The translations under genes and the position numbers were made by a program. A DNA stretch of 64,000 bases from Perognathus longimembris pacificus (lineage: Eukaryota > Chordata > Mammalia > Rodentia > Heteromyidae): assembly GCF_023159225.1 (NCBI RefSeq), contig NC_063171.1, forward strand, positions 10,279,886 through 10,343,885, read 5' to 3'. The notes under the pieces are model-generated. The model was not told the DNA's origin, did not search any database, and worked only from the letters and a program-made list of their open reading frames with translations. Positions 21,331 through 62,404 of this stretch are shown here, piece after piece (the stretch's first letter is position 1; the number at the start of each line of letters is the position of its first letter).

Positions 21331-22738
21331 GTGATGACGAGTATATTTATGACATACACAGTGATTATAATCTCATGGCTGTATACTTTTCCCAACTCAC
21401 CAAGTTGAATATGAATCGCTTTGTTTATGTCAATCATATTTCAATAAAGTGTTTTTTAATCACTAGCAAAAAAAAAGAAAATATTCATTATGTTTTCAAT
21501 GGCATGTGTTTATTCTCTGCTTCTGAAAATAGAATTGCTTGCTGACTGAGTCCCCAGGAGGCTGATAGACCAGTAAGTAGACAGAAAGTCATTACTGTGT
21601 GGCTCTGAGAGCAGCTTCCACATGCAGAAACTGGTTCTTACCACACAAAGACCACTCTTTGCCTTCCAATCAATGTGACTCTTTTTGTAGCATGGCCTCT
21701 CCATCTTGAATTTCTACTCACTAAGTATTCTATTACTGGCTGTTTTCCTTGCTCTGTTGATGTATTGATGTTTGTTTCATTGTTCCAGGTTATGTTTCAC
21801 TGAGTTTTCAATTCAATTGTCCCTTCTGACTATCTACTGAATGAATGTCCTTTACCAGTTCCTAACTTGGAAATATTATCCTGATGCCCTATTGCAAGTC
21901 ACATTTTTTACTAGAACAAAAACAACAGTATCTATTTTGTGCTTGTAACTATTTACAAAGCTCTCCAGGAAAAGTGGCTAGCACAATAGATTCTCTTTAT
22001 CAAAACAAAATCAAATGAAAACTTGGAAGCATTGAGATGAGAAAATTATCTTAAGCAATGGAAGAGTGTGTTATAAAAAAATAAACACAGAAGAGTTGGG
22101 TTACTATGGAAAGTCATTAAGAGACATGGTGGTTCTTCAGACTTGAACCACTGAGTCAGAGATGTTCAACTTATTAAAGATCTCACGTAAGGATGCAGAG
22201 TGAGCCTGATGATTTGGGCGAGGTTTGATTCATGTGGGAAGCTTGTTCTCCAATGTGGCAGTATCAAGAAGTCATGGAGCCTTTAAGAGGTAGAGTTTAA
22301 TCTAAGGTAATAAGTCATTATGGGTACTGCTATGGTTAGGGAATAACATAGTTCTTGTGGGATCCCATCTTATTCCACTGTTGGGGAGGTGTTACAATAG
22401 AAAAAGACTGGCCCCTTTCTACTCTCTGGCTTTCTGTCTATCTGATCTCTCCTTCTTGAAGGCACTCCAGCCATGGTGCCATCTGCCATATTGTAATGAA
22501 CCTGAAAGGACCTCCCCAGTGCCAGGAAGAGACTGGCATCATGGTATTGCATGTCCAAAATTGTGGGATAAGGAAATTTATCTTTATAAGTCACTTAGCC
22601 TCAGATGTTTTGATATAGCAATGGAAAACAGACTATTATGCTTGGCTATGATAACAGAGAACCTGTCCTTATCTGCCTTGGGCTCACTTAAAGTGAGCTT
22701 GGAAGGCTAGGGTTAGAAAGCATATCAATAACGGGTAA
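21331..22738. other. unassigned intergenic DNA
   Basis: No gene recognised. The 117-codon + frame at 22357-22710 has no recognisable domain or conserved-gene context and is treated as chance. Confidence 0.45.
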
Positions 22739-22740
22739 AA

Positions 22741-22960
22741 TCTGGAAGCAAGCATGGTTCTGGTAGCTCATGGCTGTAATCATAGTTACTCTGGAGACTG
22801 AGATCTGAGGATTATAGTTCAAAGTCAGCCTGTCAAGAAAAATGGTGGAACCATTATTTCCAGTTAACTACCAAAAAATCAGGAAGTGGAGCTGTGGCTC
22901 CAGTGGTAGAGCCACTAGTCTTGAGCAACAGAAGCTCAAGGCCTGAGTTCAAGCCCCAGG
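22741..22960 (+). mobile_element. 7SL-Geo composite SINE
   Basis: Head 'gctgtaatcatagttactct', Geo half 'gtggagctgtggctccagtg' and 'gagttcaagcccca'. Confidence 0.8.

Positions 22961-23007
<47 letters not shown>
22961..23007 (+). repeat. (CA)n microsatellite
   Basis: About 23 CA units grown from the SINE tail. Confidence 0.95.
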
Positions 23008-23010
<3 letters not shown>

Positions 23011-23966
23011 AGGAAGCAAGTAACCTCTTTATCAATAGTAAAAGATATAAATTGCCATATTGAAATTCTACATAAGAATGAAAAAATGATTATGGGTTAT
23101 CTTAATAATATGTATGAATTTCTCAAATATAATGTTGAGTGAAAGGGGTTCAGTGCTATCTATAGGAGAAGCCAAGAAAGTCTCCATTGAGATTGTGTCT
23201 CTGTCTTCCTAATTCTACAGTCCCAGTCCAGCCTTCCTAAAACTGGAACTTAGTACTCCTCCCTTCCCTTGAGATACGCAGGATCCCTGGGTAAATCAAT
23301 CCTTGTGTCAAAGTGAAGAGCACAGGTTTTTGGAGTCAGACAGATGTAGTTTGAATCACACTTGAATTACATCCTGTAATAGCCTTAGGCTCATAACAAG
23401 ATTACCTATTTCTGATTCAGTTATTCTTCTGTAAATGGGGCACTGATAGCTATCTTCTAGAGCTATTTTGAGAAATGATTGAGAAAAAATGTCAGATTCT
23501 AAATAAAAGTTGTTCTTTTCTTCTTCTAAAATTATATTAAAAACATATCATTATGAAAGAGAACAGTAAACACATGACTTTGAAAATGGTGAGGATACAT
23601 TTCTATCTCTAAGTGGTAACTGCTCAGGGTAGCTCAAAGCACATACTCTGGAGCCTAGCCCCACTGAGTTCAGATCTTTTCTCACTTCCCGTTGTCTCAT
23701 TTGTAAAACTAGGATAAAAATGTACAGACTTCACAGTACTGATATGACCATTAAATGTTAACTGTGTGAAAGGTAACAAACTGGAAACATTAAGTGTTAT
23801 AATTCAAGGCTGCCATAATAAACATCTTATTTAGCCAGGTAGATGATGATGTTAATGGTAATATTAAGCCCCATAAAAGAGAGCTTTGCCACATAATTGT
23901 TATAGTTTTTCTTTTAGATGTCTGACTATATATAGACATTACATAAAGGGTAGTTGCTATTTTCAC
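23008..23966. other. unassigned intergenic DNA
   Basis: Nothing recognised. Confidence 0.5.
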
Positions 23967-23967
23967 T

Positions 23968-24207
23968 TGATAAAAAAGGAGAGGCTAGCCAGGTGCTGAT
24001 ATAATCCTAGCTACTCAGGAGGCTGAGATCTGAGGATCATGGTTTGAAGCCAGCCTAGGCAGGAAAGTCCATGAGACTCTTATCTCCAATAAACTACTCA
24101 GAAATATCCAGAGATGGCACTGTGGCTCAAGTGGTAGAGCACTAGGCATGAGAAAAAGAAGCTCAAGCAAAGTACCCACACTGAGTTCAAGCCCCAGTAT
24201 GGGCAAA
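23968..24207 (+). mobile_element. 7SL-Geo composite SINE
   Basis: Complete head ('agctactcaggaggctgag') and Geo half ('ggcactgtggctcaagtggt'). Confidence 0.86.
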
Positions 24208-24229
24208 AAAATGAAAAGAAAATAAGGAG

Positions 24230-24480
24230 AGGCTAGATGAGCACCATTGGCCTACACCTGTAATCCTAGTTACTTAGGAGACTAAGATCTGATTATCACA
24301 GCTCAAAGCCAAAGGGAGCAGGAAAGTCCATAGGACTTTTATCTCTGATGAACACCAAAACCTGGAAGTAGAGGTATAGCTCAAATGATAGCGCTTTGAG
24401 CAAATGATAGAGCCTTGAGCAAAACAGCTCAGGGACAGTGCCCTGAGTTCAAGCCCCACGACTGGCGCGCACACACACAT
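24230..24480 (+). mobile_element. 7SL-Geo composite SINE with short CA tail
   Basis: Head 'tacacctgtaatcctagtta'. The Geo half has an internal duplication of 'gagcaaatgatag'. It ends in a CA run (about 24468-24481). Confidence 0.8.
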
Positions 24481-24733
24481 ACATGAAGAGAGCCTATTTA
24501 ATATTTAAAATCACTGAGAATTTAGTTAGTGAACTCTTTCAACTAGTATTTTCTTTAAATTTTAATCTTCATAACCTGAAGTCAAAAAGCTAGTGGGACT
24601 TTGACAATAAAGAAGGGAAAAAAAGCTAGTTGGGAAAATTTGGGAATTAAGTTAGTAAACACACAGGCTGCATGTAGTCAACAGTGTCTTGGGTTAGTTT
24701 CATGATGGATTTGAAGTAGCAAGAATGGGAACG

Positions 24734-24759
24734 TGTGTGTGTGTGTGTGTGTGTGTGTA
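24734..24759 (+). repeat. (GT)n microsatellite
   Basis: About 13 GT units. Confidence 0.95.
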
Positions 24760-24903
24760 TTAATCTCTGAGTTTCCAACCCTCCAACAAATGGTATATTT
24801 TTGTATGTTCCAAGCATTAAAGCAATTACTGCAACTGGGTAGGCTAATAACTTTAAGAATAGTTTCTCTACAATCACATTTACCCTTGACTTAAATTCTC
24901 TTT

Positions 24904-25216
24904 TGTTAGGTTTTTAAAGTAGGTAACCGGTAAAGGAGAACGCCACGCAGTATTCAGGCAGGAAAAAAAGTTTATTACCGAACTGCTGGCCTGTGGCCAA
25001 GATGATCCAAGGCCGGAGAGAAGGGAGAGAGAGAGACCCCCACCCAGCCCTGCTTTATTTAGGGCAGGGGCAAGGGGTGTGGCCAGGTGGATTAGGATGT
25101 GAACTCAGGGAAAGGGGAGGTAACTGCCTCCAGGTCTGCTGGTTACCCAGGTAACTGGGTGGAGACTTAATGAGGTGGGGGCATCTGCATATAGCCCTCA
25201 GGGACAGGACCTAACA
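24904..25216 (-). repeat. 3' LTR of the young provirus
   Basis: TGTTAGGTCC to AAACCTAACA on the minus strand, with a TATA-like 'ctaaataaagc', a GA-rich segment and the polyadenylation signal 'gtaataaactt'. Confidence 0.92.
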
Positions 25217-25479
25217 TTCCAGCCTTTTAATAGTAATGAAAAAGGACAAAGACTCTCTGGCTGCTTCCTGCTGGCAAGGGGCGTCAGCATTAGGGGTAAT
25301 AGGCAGAAATGTGGCCTCTCCTGGAGAAGGCGAGCAGCAGGGTCCCTTGGTGGTAGATGCCAGTCCTTGAATGAAGCCTGGAAGAAGTCTCATGAGGCAG
25401 GGGATGGACAAAAACAAAAAAATATTAAGGCAAAAGGAAGGGTTTAGGGCACAAAATTAAAAATTGGATGACTTGGAAA

Positions 25480-26045
25480 GTTCTTATACTCAGGCATGGA
25501 CATTAGATGGACAAGCTACTATCTCTTGATCCCCCGGCTCTGATTAATTTTGAAAGGGTGAGACAAAGTGACTCCATTTAGGATGTGACATAATTCTCCT
25601 CTTACTCCTCTCCCTGATCCTTGTTCCCAGAACTGGCTGAGTCCCAGTGGTCTAGGTGCTTGTTGCTGGGATGGCTTGCCCCCATTGGCATTCACTGGGT
25701 TTGAACTCAGGGCCTGGGCACTGTCCCTGAGCACTTCTGCTCGAGGCTAGTACTCTACCACTTGAGCTCCACTTCCAGCATTTGGCTGGTTAGAGATCCG
25801 TCTCTTTAGCCATGCTTCCAGCCTGGCTCTTCGCTGGTTAGTTGGGAGATAGAGTTTGAGAGATTTTCAGCCCTGGCTGGCTTCGAACTGCAATCCAAGG
25901 AGTCTTTGCCACAAAAGCCCTTTTTGATTTCCAATCAAAACAACAAGGAGACCAAGGGGACTAGAGCTTACCTGTACCTTGTCAAGAACTGACCAAATAC
26001 TTGCCAGAATTCTGCAATGACAAAACTCAGTAGATGTGATGAGTT
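25480..26045 (-). mobile_element. shared internal block (copy in the young provirus)
   Basis: The best-preserved of three copies (others 16905-17660 and 9240-9625). Its centre (about 25690-25898) is a 5'-truncated 7SL-Geo SINE on the minus strand, with the Geo landmark complement of 'gggtttgaactcagggcctg'. Non-SINE sequence on both sides is also shared, so the SINE was part of the ancestral element and did not insert separately. Confidence 0.8.
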
Positions 26046-26640
26046 TTAGCACAGATATATAGCTAGATGGACATAATAACAAATGACATTTACACAGACA
26101 TACACACTGTGCACATAGGTTTTACAGCATGCAAAAATGAATTTCAGCAGTAGACTCTTTTGGAATTCCAATAATAAATGACTTTTTTTTTGCCCAATAT
26201 TTTAGAACCACGTGGTCGGTTAGAAAAACAATTTTGCTAGCAAACAACAATTTTCAGATTATCAAATGAAGAAACCATATTTTGATAAACGCCAGTGGGA
26301 TGCCATGTTGAGGGGGGTGGCAGGACACAAACACACTAACAGAGAACACGTGGCATGGCATAATGGCGTCTGAGCTGATGCCTGTTAAACCCAACATTCA
26401 CCACGTGGTCAATGCTAGAGAAAAGAACTTAGATATCTTTGCTGACAAAGCACATTGGTGGTCAAGCCTCAGTTTTAGAGGTCTGTGAAAAGAGGCAGCT
26501 TTGTGAGCAAGGCACACAATGATGGTACGGCTTGGGAATTTTATAAAGTAAGCAAGTAAGCAGGAAGATGATAGAGAGAGGGAGAAAAAGGAAGAGAAAG
26601 AGAGGAAAAGAGAAAGAGAGAGCCTGAATATAAGTGACTT
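26046..26640 (-). mobile_element. unshared interior of the young provirus
   Basis: Non-coding. It ends in a GA-rich tract (about 26570-26622). No retroviral domain is visible. Confidence 0.6.
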
Positions 26641-26652
26641 CTAACCATTTAC

Positions 26653-26812
26653 CATTGCAGTGGCAAAAACTGTATCTGAGCGAGTATTTCGAGCAGGCCT
26701 CATTGCACTGTCAAGAGGCGTGCTAGCAGAGTCTTCATTGCAGTGGCAAAAACTGTATCTGAGTGAGTATTTCGAGCAGGCCTCATTGTCAAGAGGCGTG
26801 CTAGCAGTGTCC
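26653..26812 (-). repeat. two-copy tandem repeat, 83-bp period
   Basis: Copies start at 26653 and 26736 and share 'cattgcagtggcaaaaactg' and 'gtatttcgagcaggcctc'. The second copy lacks a few bases. The 103-codon minus ORF across it repeats itself for this reason. Confidence 0.9.
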
Positions 26813-27119
26813 CGGCTCGGGTGTGACTGTGATGCACAACCCAAAAAGCACGGGAGGGAGGCGCCTGGTGAGTGAATGAGCTTACCGCAGAAGCGGCGGA
26901 CGGAGCGGCAGAGAACCCGAGCAGCAGCAGTTTCACTTACCAGGGTAGACAAGTGGTGTGGAGGTGGATGTGGAGGCCAGCAATGATATTAGTGAAAAGT
27001 GCCGCGTGGTGACTCGCAGCAGTTCGGTTCGCAGAAAAAGGGCCCTCAGGACTGGGGAAACTCCCAGAAAAATAAGAAAAATATGAGGGGAATTCCGCCT
27101 GTCCTGACTCTTAAGCCCT

Positions 27120-27137
27120 TCCCGAGTCGCGGCACCA
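27120..27137 (-). other. primer binding site, tRNA-His-like
   Basis: On the minus strand it reads TGGTGCCGCGACTCGGGA. The tRNA-His 3' end predicts TGGTGCCGTGACTCGGAT, so there are mismatches at the ninth base and at the last two. Confidence 0.6.
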
Positions 27138-27141
27138 TATA

Positions 27142-27456
27142 TGTTAGGTTTTTAAAGTAGGTAACCGGTAAAGGAGAACGCCACGCGGTATTCAGGCAGG
27201 AAAGAAAGTTTATTACCAAACTGCTGGCCTGTGGCCAAGATGATCCATGGCCGGAGAGAAGGGAGAGAGAGAGAGACCCCCACCCAGCCCTGCTTTATTT
27301 AGGGCAGGGGCAAGGGGTGTGGCCAGGTGGATTAGGATGTGACCTCAGGGAAAGGGGAGGTAACTGCCTCCAGGTCTGCTGGTTACCCAGGTAACTGGGT
27401 GGAGACTTAATGAGGTGGGGGCATCTGCATGTAGCCCTCAGGGAGAGGACCTAACA
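27142..27456 (-). repeat. 5' LTR of the young provirus
   Basis: Nearly identical to 24904-25216. The target duplication TCTTT follows at 27457. Confidence 0.92.
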
Positions 27457-27781
27457 TCTTTAACCTATTGAAGTTTGGAACTATCTCCCACCCTTTCCTT
27501 GTCTTCTCCAGGCTGCTACAGATTGAGGTTTCCAAGAGCCATTCAAAAAATACTTTTCTGCCTGACTTTCTAGTCTCAGATGCAAAGACTAGAAAGTTAG
27601 GGAGATTCCCCTGGTCCCTCAAACATATTCTTCAAAAGTGGCTTTTTCCCCCAACAATTTTAAGATAATAAATTGCATGACAGATTTGGGCAAATTATGA
27701 AAAGACTTTAGGAGCAGCCTGATCTACATAAAAAGATAGTTAAAAATAAAGGAAGCATATTAAACAATAATTTAACAGTAA

Positions 27782-27841
27782 TCTCCTGTCTGTGATTATC
27801 TCCGCATGGTCCTCCGTGATGGCCGATACCTATGCTTTCAA
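27782..27841 (+). mobile_element. orphan U5 fragment of the outer-provirus LTR family
   Basis: 'tctcctgtctgtgattatct' followed by 'ccgcatggtcc' and 'tgctttca' matches the last 60 bp of the LTR at 18358-18630. It ends at the LTR terminus. It lies about 1.3 kb upstream of the EXO1 first exon. Confidence 0.75.
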
Positions 27842-28849
27842 TCTCCTTGCACTGAATTTAAATTATCCTTCCTGTTGACCTATGAACTTCAAACATACTT
27901 CATGATCTGGTCTAAGATTCTGTTCCATTTTCTTCCCCTACAACATTCAAAAGAAAAGAGGACATTGAACAATGTCTGTAATTGTGAAACCATGTTCACT
28001 GCCTGCCACTTGAAAGGCCAGTGACTCAGGACAAGTTGGGGAAAGAAAAAGATGCACCATTTCACCAAGGAAGACCATCTTGTCTCAGAGGTGCAAGTAC
28101 AAGGCTTGTATAGGGACTTGTGGTGAAGGTGTGTCAGATAAGATAGTTACAAATTTCCAGTTATCTGCTTTTTTGACACACACATAACTTGCTACATATA
28201 TGTGTGTCACTAGATATGGTGGATTCTGTAATTCTGGAGAAAGGCTCAAGGTTTGTGCCTTTAAAGTTACTTTTCCTAGGATTTTTTAATTTTATGGTTA
28301 ATTTGGGGGAAAGAAAGAAGCATCTTTTCCTCAGAGAACTGGAGCAGTGCTTTTCCCTAGAAGCCCAGGGGATAGATAAAAGCAGTTTTCTTGGGAGGGG
28401 TGAAGAGATGAAAGTTGTCTGGAGGACAGTCTTTGAACAATAGATGGCTTCTTCAGTCAGAGGTGTCCTTTATGGCAAAACTAGTTAGAGACTAGCTTTG
28501 TATTTCCCAGCTGACTTAAAAAATTAATGATTAAAAAAAAATCAATGAAAAGCAAGTGAAGCTAGAATGATTATTTCGTGTTTTTCCTTAGTAACATTAT
28601 CAAGGCTTCCCTCCACATCCCCGGTGGCCACTTTAAGTCCGATACTGCACCATAGACTCATTTTATTATTGGTTATTTAAAAATAAAAAGTTCATCAAAG
28701 ACAGATTTTAATCACAATACTATTTTGTACGGAAGTAACTGGCCATTTCAAAGACAGAATGTAGAAATGTGAGCGGTGAGAAGAACTAAACACTTATTTC
28801 AGCGGGGCTCTATGAACAGGTTTAAATCAACAAAAATCATCTCTACAAA
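27842..28849. other. unassigned DNA upstream of the EXO1 promoter
   Basis: No repeat or gene recognised. Confidence 0.5.
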
Positions 28850-28893
28850 ATCGCGCAGCAGAGGTCTTTCGAGTGCAACCTCTGAAGTAGAGA

Positions 28894-28911
28894 ACTACAA
28901 TTCCCAGAAGG
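28894..28911 (+). promoter_or_regulatory. EXO1: ZNF143/THAP11-type element
   Basis: ACTACAATTCCCAGAAGG matches the ACTACAnnTCCCA core found in many bidirectional and CpG promoters. Confidence 0.75.
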
Positions 28912-29069
28912 CTTAGCGAGAGTGGAAAAAACTCTCAAGTTCCGGTTTTTCCCTTCATTGTTTTTCTGGACGGCGACGTTCAGGCGCGATAAATTTAGCG
29001 ACAAGGAAGACTCAAGACTGATGAATGGGGAAATGGGATGAGATTAGCGTCACAGCGTGCGCGTTGGCG

Positions 29070-29080
29070 TCACTTCCGGT
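29070..29080 (-). promoter_or_regulatory. EXO1: ETS-family site with adjacent ATF/CREB-like half site
   Basis: The complement of 'cacttccggt' is ACCGGAAGTG, a strong ETS/GABP match. 'gcgtcac' immediately upstream resembles an ATF/CREB half site, as does a second 'gcgtcac' near 29048. Confidence 0.65.
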
Positions 29081-29096
29081 GGGTGGAGCGTAGCGA

Positions 29097-29107
29097 TCCC
29101 GCGCAAA
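29097..29107 (-). promoter_or_regulatory. EXO1: E2F site
   Basis: The complement of 'tcccgcgcaaa' is TTTGCGCGGGA, a consensus E2F site just upstream of the inferred start. It fits S-phase expression of EXO1. Confidence 0.7.
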
Positions 29108-29109
29108 TT

Positions 29110-29189
29110 GAAAGGACTTGTCGTTTTGGTGTGTAGCTACCGCTGAGTTAACCGGGCTCCACTATTCTGGCCTGGGTTCTCTGGCCCAA
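29110..29189 (+). other. EXO1: EXO1 non-coding exon 1 (approximate start)
   Basis: A strong splice donor (CAA|GTGAGT) at 29190 closes a likely 5' UTR exon beginning somewhere after the E2F site. A second possible donor (CTG|GTAGGC, near 29562) could give a longer alternative exon. The next exon opens just before the ATG, at 30939 or 30943. The start is inferred, not seen. Confidence 0.5.
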
Positions 29190-30329
29190 GTGAGTGAGGG
29201 AAGTCGCGAGCGGTTTTTAGGGGTTCTTCTCCATTGTGTGGAGAAAGGCCTTTCCGTAAAGGAAGGGTGTGGAGTCTAAAGGGGCTTCCCGGTGGTCCCC
29301 GCCGGGTTCTGCTCTCCGTCGCTTGTCCCTCTGCGCGGGATCTAGGGTCTTTGGGGGAGGGAGGGCGAGTGTGTGGCGCGATCCTCCCGGCCCTGCGGAA
29401 GACTTCAGCCCCTGGGTTCCGAGCGGCACGTGGTTCCGCGGGAACCGGTGCCCTGGCCCGGGCTGCGCTACGGGGGGCGCGCGGCGGTGCGGCCACCTGG
29501 GTGCCCGGTTCATCCCGCTTTCCTGCGGAAGCCGGCGGCTGCTACCTGCGGTCTCCTCGCTGGTAGGCCGTGACGACTGTGCGTTTTCGTTCATGCAGGC
29601 CAGAGGAAACACGGCGTCTGGAACCCGCGCGCAGCCCTAGCGTCTCGCCCTACGGGAAAGTCGCTGCCGGTGATCCTGAGCTCTTCCGTGCCTTATGGCG
29701 CTCACTCATTCTTACTGGGATAAAGAGGAGATCGTTACTCGAGAATATTTACTTGACCTAGAAGAAATTTACCTAAGTTTCACGAAATATACAGTATATC
29801 CATTTTCCTCCGCGTGAACAAAAACTCTTGTTAGGCATATTATCGCAAAGGTAGTCCACTCATCGGGTTTCTCAAACTGCCTTGAGGATCACGTGCATCC
29901 GAAGTGCCTGCGTGTTTAAAGTCCAGCCACTCGCACACCTCCAGAACTACTGACTCATTGGGAGTTGAAAATCTGGTAACTGCTGGACCCGAGCCGTCAG
30001 TGCTTCCTGTTGTGTCCCCAGGGTAAGGCGGCTGGCCTCCTCTGAACCTGTGCTTTCCAAGCGTTTTTCTTCAAACTTTGCACCGCAACGTAGTTTCACA
30101 GTTCTATGGGATCTATTTTCGAAATGCCCTTAAGCACTATGGCTGCTTATTAGCAGAATATGCATTACTTGGATGGCAATAAATTTTCAGTCCTCAAACA
30201 GTAAAAGTCCATTCCTGTGATTGCTTATTTCATTGTCAGTTGAAATACTTGCTTTTCTACAGGTTTTTGAGGTTATTCCTGCATGACATTGCATGGTGGC
30301 ATTGTGATGCAATAATTTTATTATTATTA

Positions 30330-30560
30330 AGGTATTGTCCAGAGGGGCTTCCATTTCATAGGTTAAGGAATGAGTACATTTTTTTTTAATGTCACCCCTT
30401 CTTTTACTTTCCGCCGTTTTCCCATGCCCCCATCCCTGCCTATAAGTTACATAGGTGATTTTCCACATAGTGTACTGAACATCATGATTACATTTTACAT
30501 TTGATCACCTTTCCTCCCTCCCTTTCTGCACTCCCCTCCCCCCCCATAGATGTTGGGTGT
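30330..30560 (-). mobile_element. LINE-1 3' end fragment
   Basis: 'gagtacattttttttta' with 'atgtcaccccttc' and 'acatttgatcaccttt' matches the same inverted sequence at 47650-47890. Confidence 0.55.
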
Positions 30561-30942
30561 TTTTTAAATTTATGCCTTGTGGAGGAAAAGGGACACTAAT
30601 TTTTGTCTTATCCCCTGTGTGCCTAAGTCTGTGTTAAGAGCTTGGAACATACATTATGATTCTAAGTGAAAGTACTTTGGACCAATGATTACACTTTCAA
30701 TTTCTGGCACTGAGTCTCTCAAAAGTATAATAAAACCATATTGCTGAAAACATACTTTAAGCAACTATTAGGTGGCATGAGAGGTAATATTAGTGATTAA
30801 AATCTAGGCTATGGAAACTGACACTGATATTAGACTAAATAATAATTTCTGTGTAGGAATTTAAACTATTTGCCTTAACGCTTTTCAGTAAATACATTTT
30901 GCTTTAAATATTGCTGTTTTTCCTTTCATATGATGTAGTTAG

Positions 30943-61531
<30,589 letters not shown>

Positions 61532-62243
61532 TGTGGCTGCTAGGCCTCTGGTGCCTACCTGAAAATCATCTGTTTGAATTCCCTACCTGAAAATGGGGCA
61601 CTTGCCAGTCTAGAAGATTTACTCTTAGATCAATTTCAATTTTAAAGTATACAGAAAACATGTTGTATATTACTTATGTAATTGTTTCTTTTTCTCAGCA
61701 TTTTATATTTTCATAAGAAGCTAAATAGAAGAAAGTTCTGGTGTTTTCTTTTTTGGTTGTCTTAACATCAGAGGGAAAAATCCATTTGGAAGTGGCAAAA
61801 ATGTAAAGATATTCTGTAATGTTATCCAGTATAAGAAACATCACAGTTCTGTAATCTTTTTATTCTCAAGGTAATCCCACCATTTCTCTTGACTTTCATT
61901 TTTATTTTGTTTCTGTTTTAGCCTCAAGTGAAAGGAACTACTTTTTACATCACTGATACTCAGACTTACCAATAGCCTATTTTCCTTCCAACTTTTTTGG
62001 AGTATTCTTTAGTGTTTATTTAAAATGAGTGCCCTAAGTACTATGTGAGATATGGAAGCTCCACTGTATGTGAATGGACTCTAGGAAGAAATGGTCAGAT
62101 ATCAAAGAAAGAGCCAGCTACACAGGGAAAGTTTGAAATGTCAGGAACTACAAGAATTATGGGTGTGTTTGCAATACAGAGGATAAAGCACAAAGATTTA
62201 GGATGGTTAATTAGAAAAAAAATTTGAAGGCATGAAAATTAAA
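61532..62243 (+). other. EXO1: EXO1 3' UTR (end uncertain)
   Basis: Sequence after the stop codon. No canonical AATAAA is seen close by. The first reasonable signal is ATTAAA at 62238-62243, so the end given here is only a candidate. It contains the second copy of the duplicated segment. Confidence 0.45.
61755..61874 (+). repeat. 3' UTR copy of a 120-bp duplicated segment
   Basis: It aligns with 60651-60769: the same 'taatgttatccagtataaga' core and 'taatctttttattctcaagg' end. Confidence 0.85.
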
Positions 62244-62404
62244 GAGATCCAATCTGGTGAAAAGAAAAAGATAATTTAAAGAACAAGAGCCTATTTGAGT
62301 TTCATGTGAATGTTTCCTGCTACAGAACAGTTTAAGAGTGTGATTCAGATATTTGCAGATATTTATTTTTTTCACTTAGAAGGCTTCTTAAAAGTCAGAA
62401 GTCA

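Larger units (their letters stand above)
24904..27456 (-). mobile_element. young compact endogenous retrovirus, non-autonomous
   Basis: Direct LTRs in minus orientation enclose only about 1.9 kb. The exact 5-bp TCTTT duplication (24899-24903 and 27457-27461) proves the ends. LTRs are 24904-25216 (3') and 27142-27456 (5'). They differ at about 7-8 of 313 positions by hand count, plus one GA unit, making this the youngest provirus here. Four bases after the 5' LTR is TGGTGCCGCGACTCGGGA, closest to a tRNA-His primer site. The interior has no reverse transcriptase, protease or capsid frame. It contains the shared block (25480-26045), a GA-rich tract and a tandem repeat, and would need proteins in trans, as mouse ETn-type elements do. 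Confidence 0.9.
28850..29700 (+). promoter_or_regulatory. EXO1: EXO1 CpG-island promoter
   Basis: CpG dinucleotides and G+C rise sharply here compared with the AT-rich surroundings, around the EXO1 first exon. There is no obvious TATA box. ZNF143-, ETS- and E2F-type sites precede the inferred start, as expected for a housekeeping/S-phase gene. The several long ORFs on both strands (29137-29640) are open only because CpG-rich DNA has few stops. Confidence 0.85.

Noticed and set aside
22357..22710. 117-codon + ORF in intergenic DNA
   Set aside because: No motif, no retroposon signature and no splice context.
1..28850. 3' exons of WDR64, the neighbour upstream of EXO1 in other mammals
   Set aside because: No exon with WD-repeat coding potential and splice sites was recognised. 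The neighbour probably lies outside the window.
29137..29640. Overlapping 110-131-codon ORFs on both strands at the EXO1 promoter
   Set aside because: They lie in CpG-rich promoter DNA where stop codons are rare, match no family, and conflict with the clear non-coding exon and donor site.
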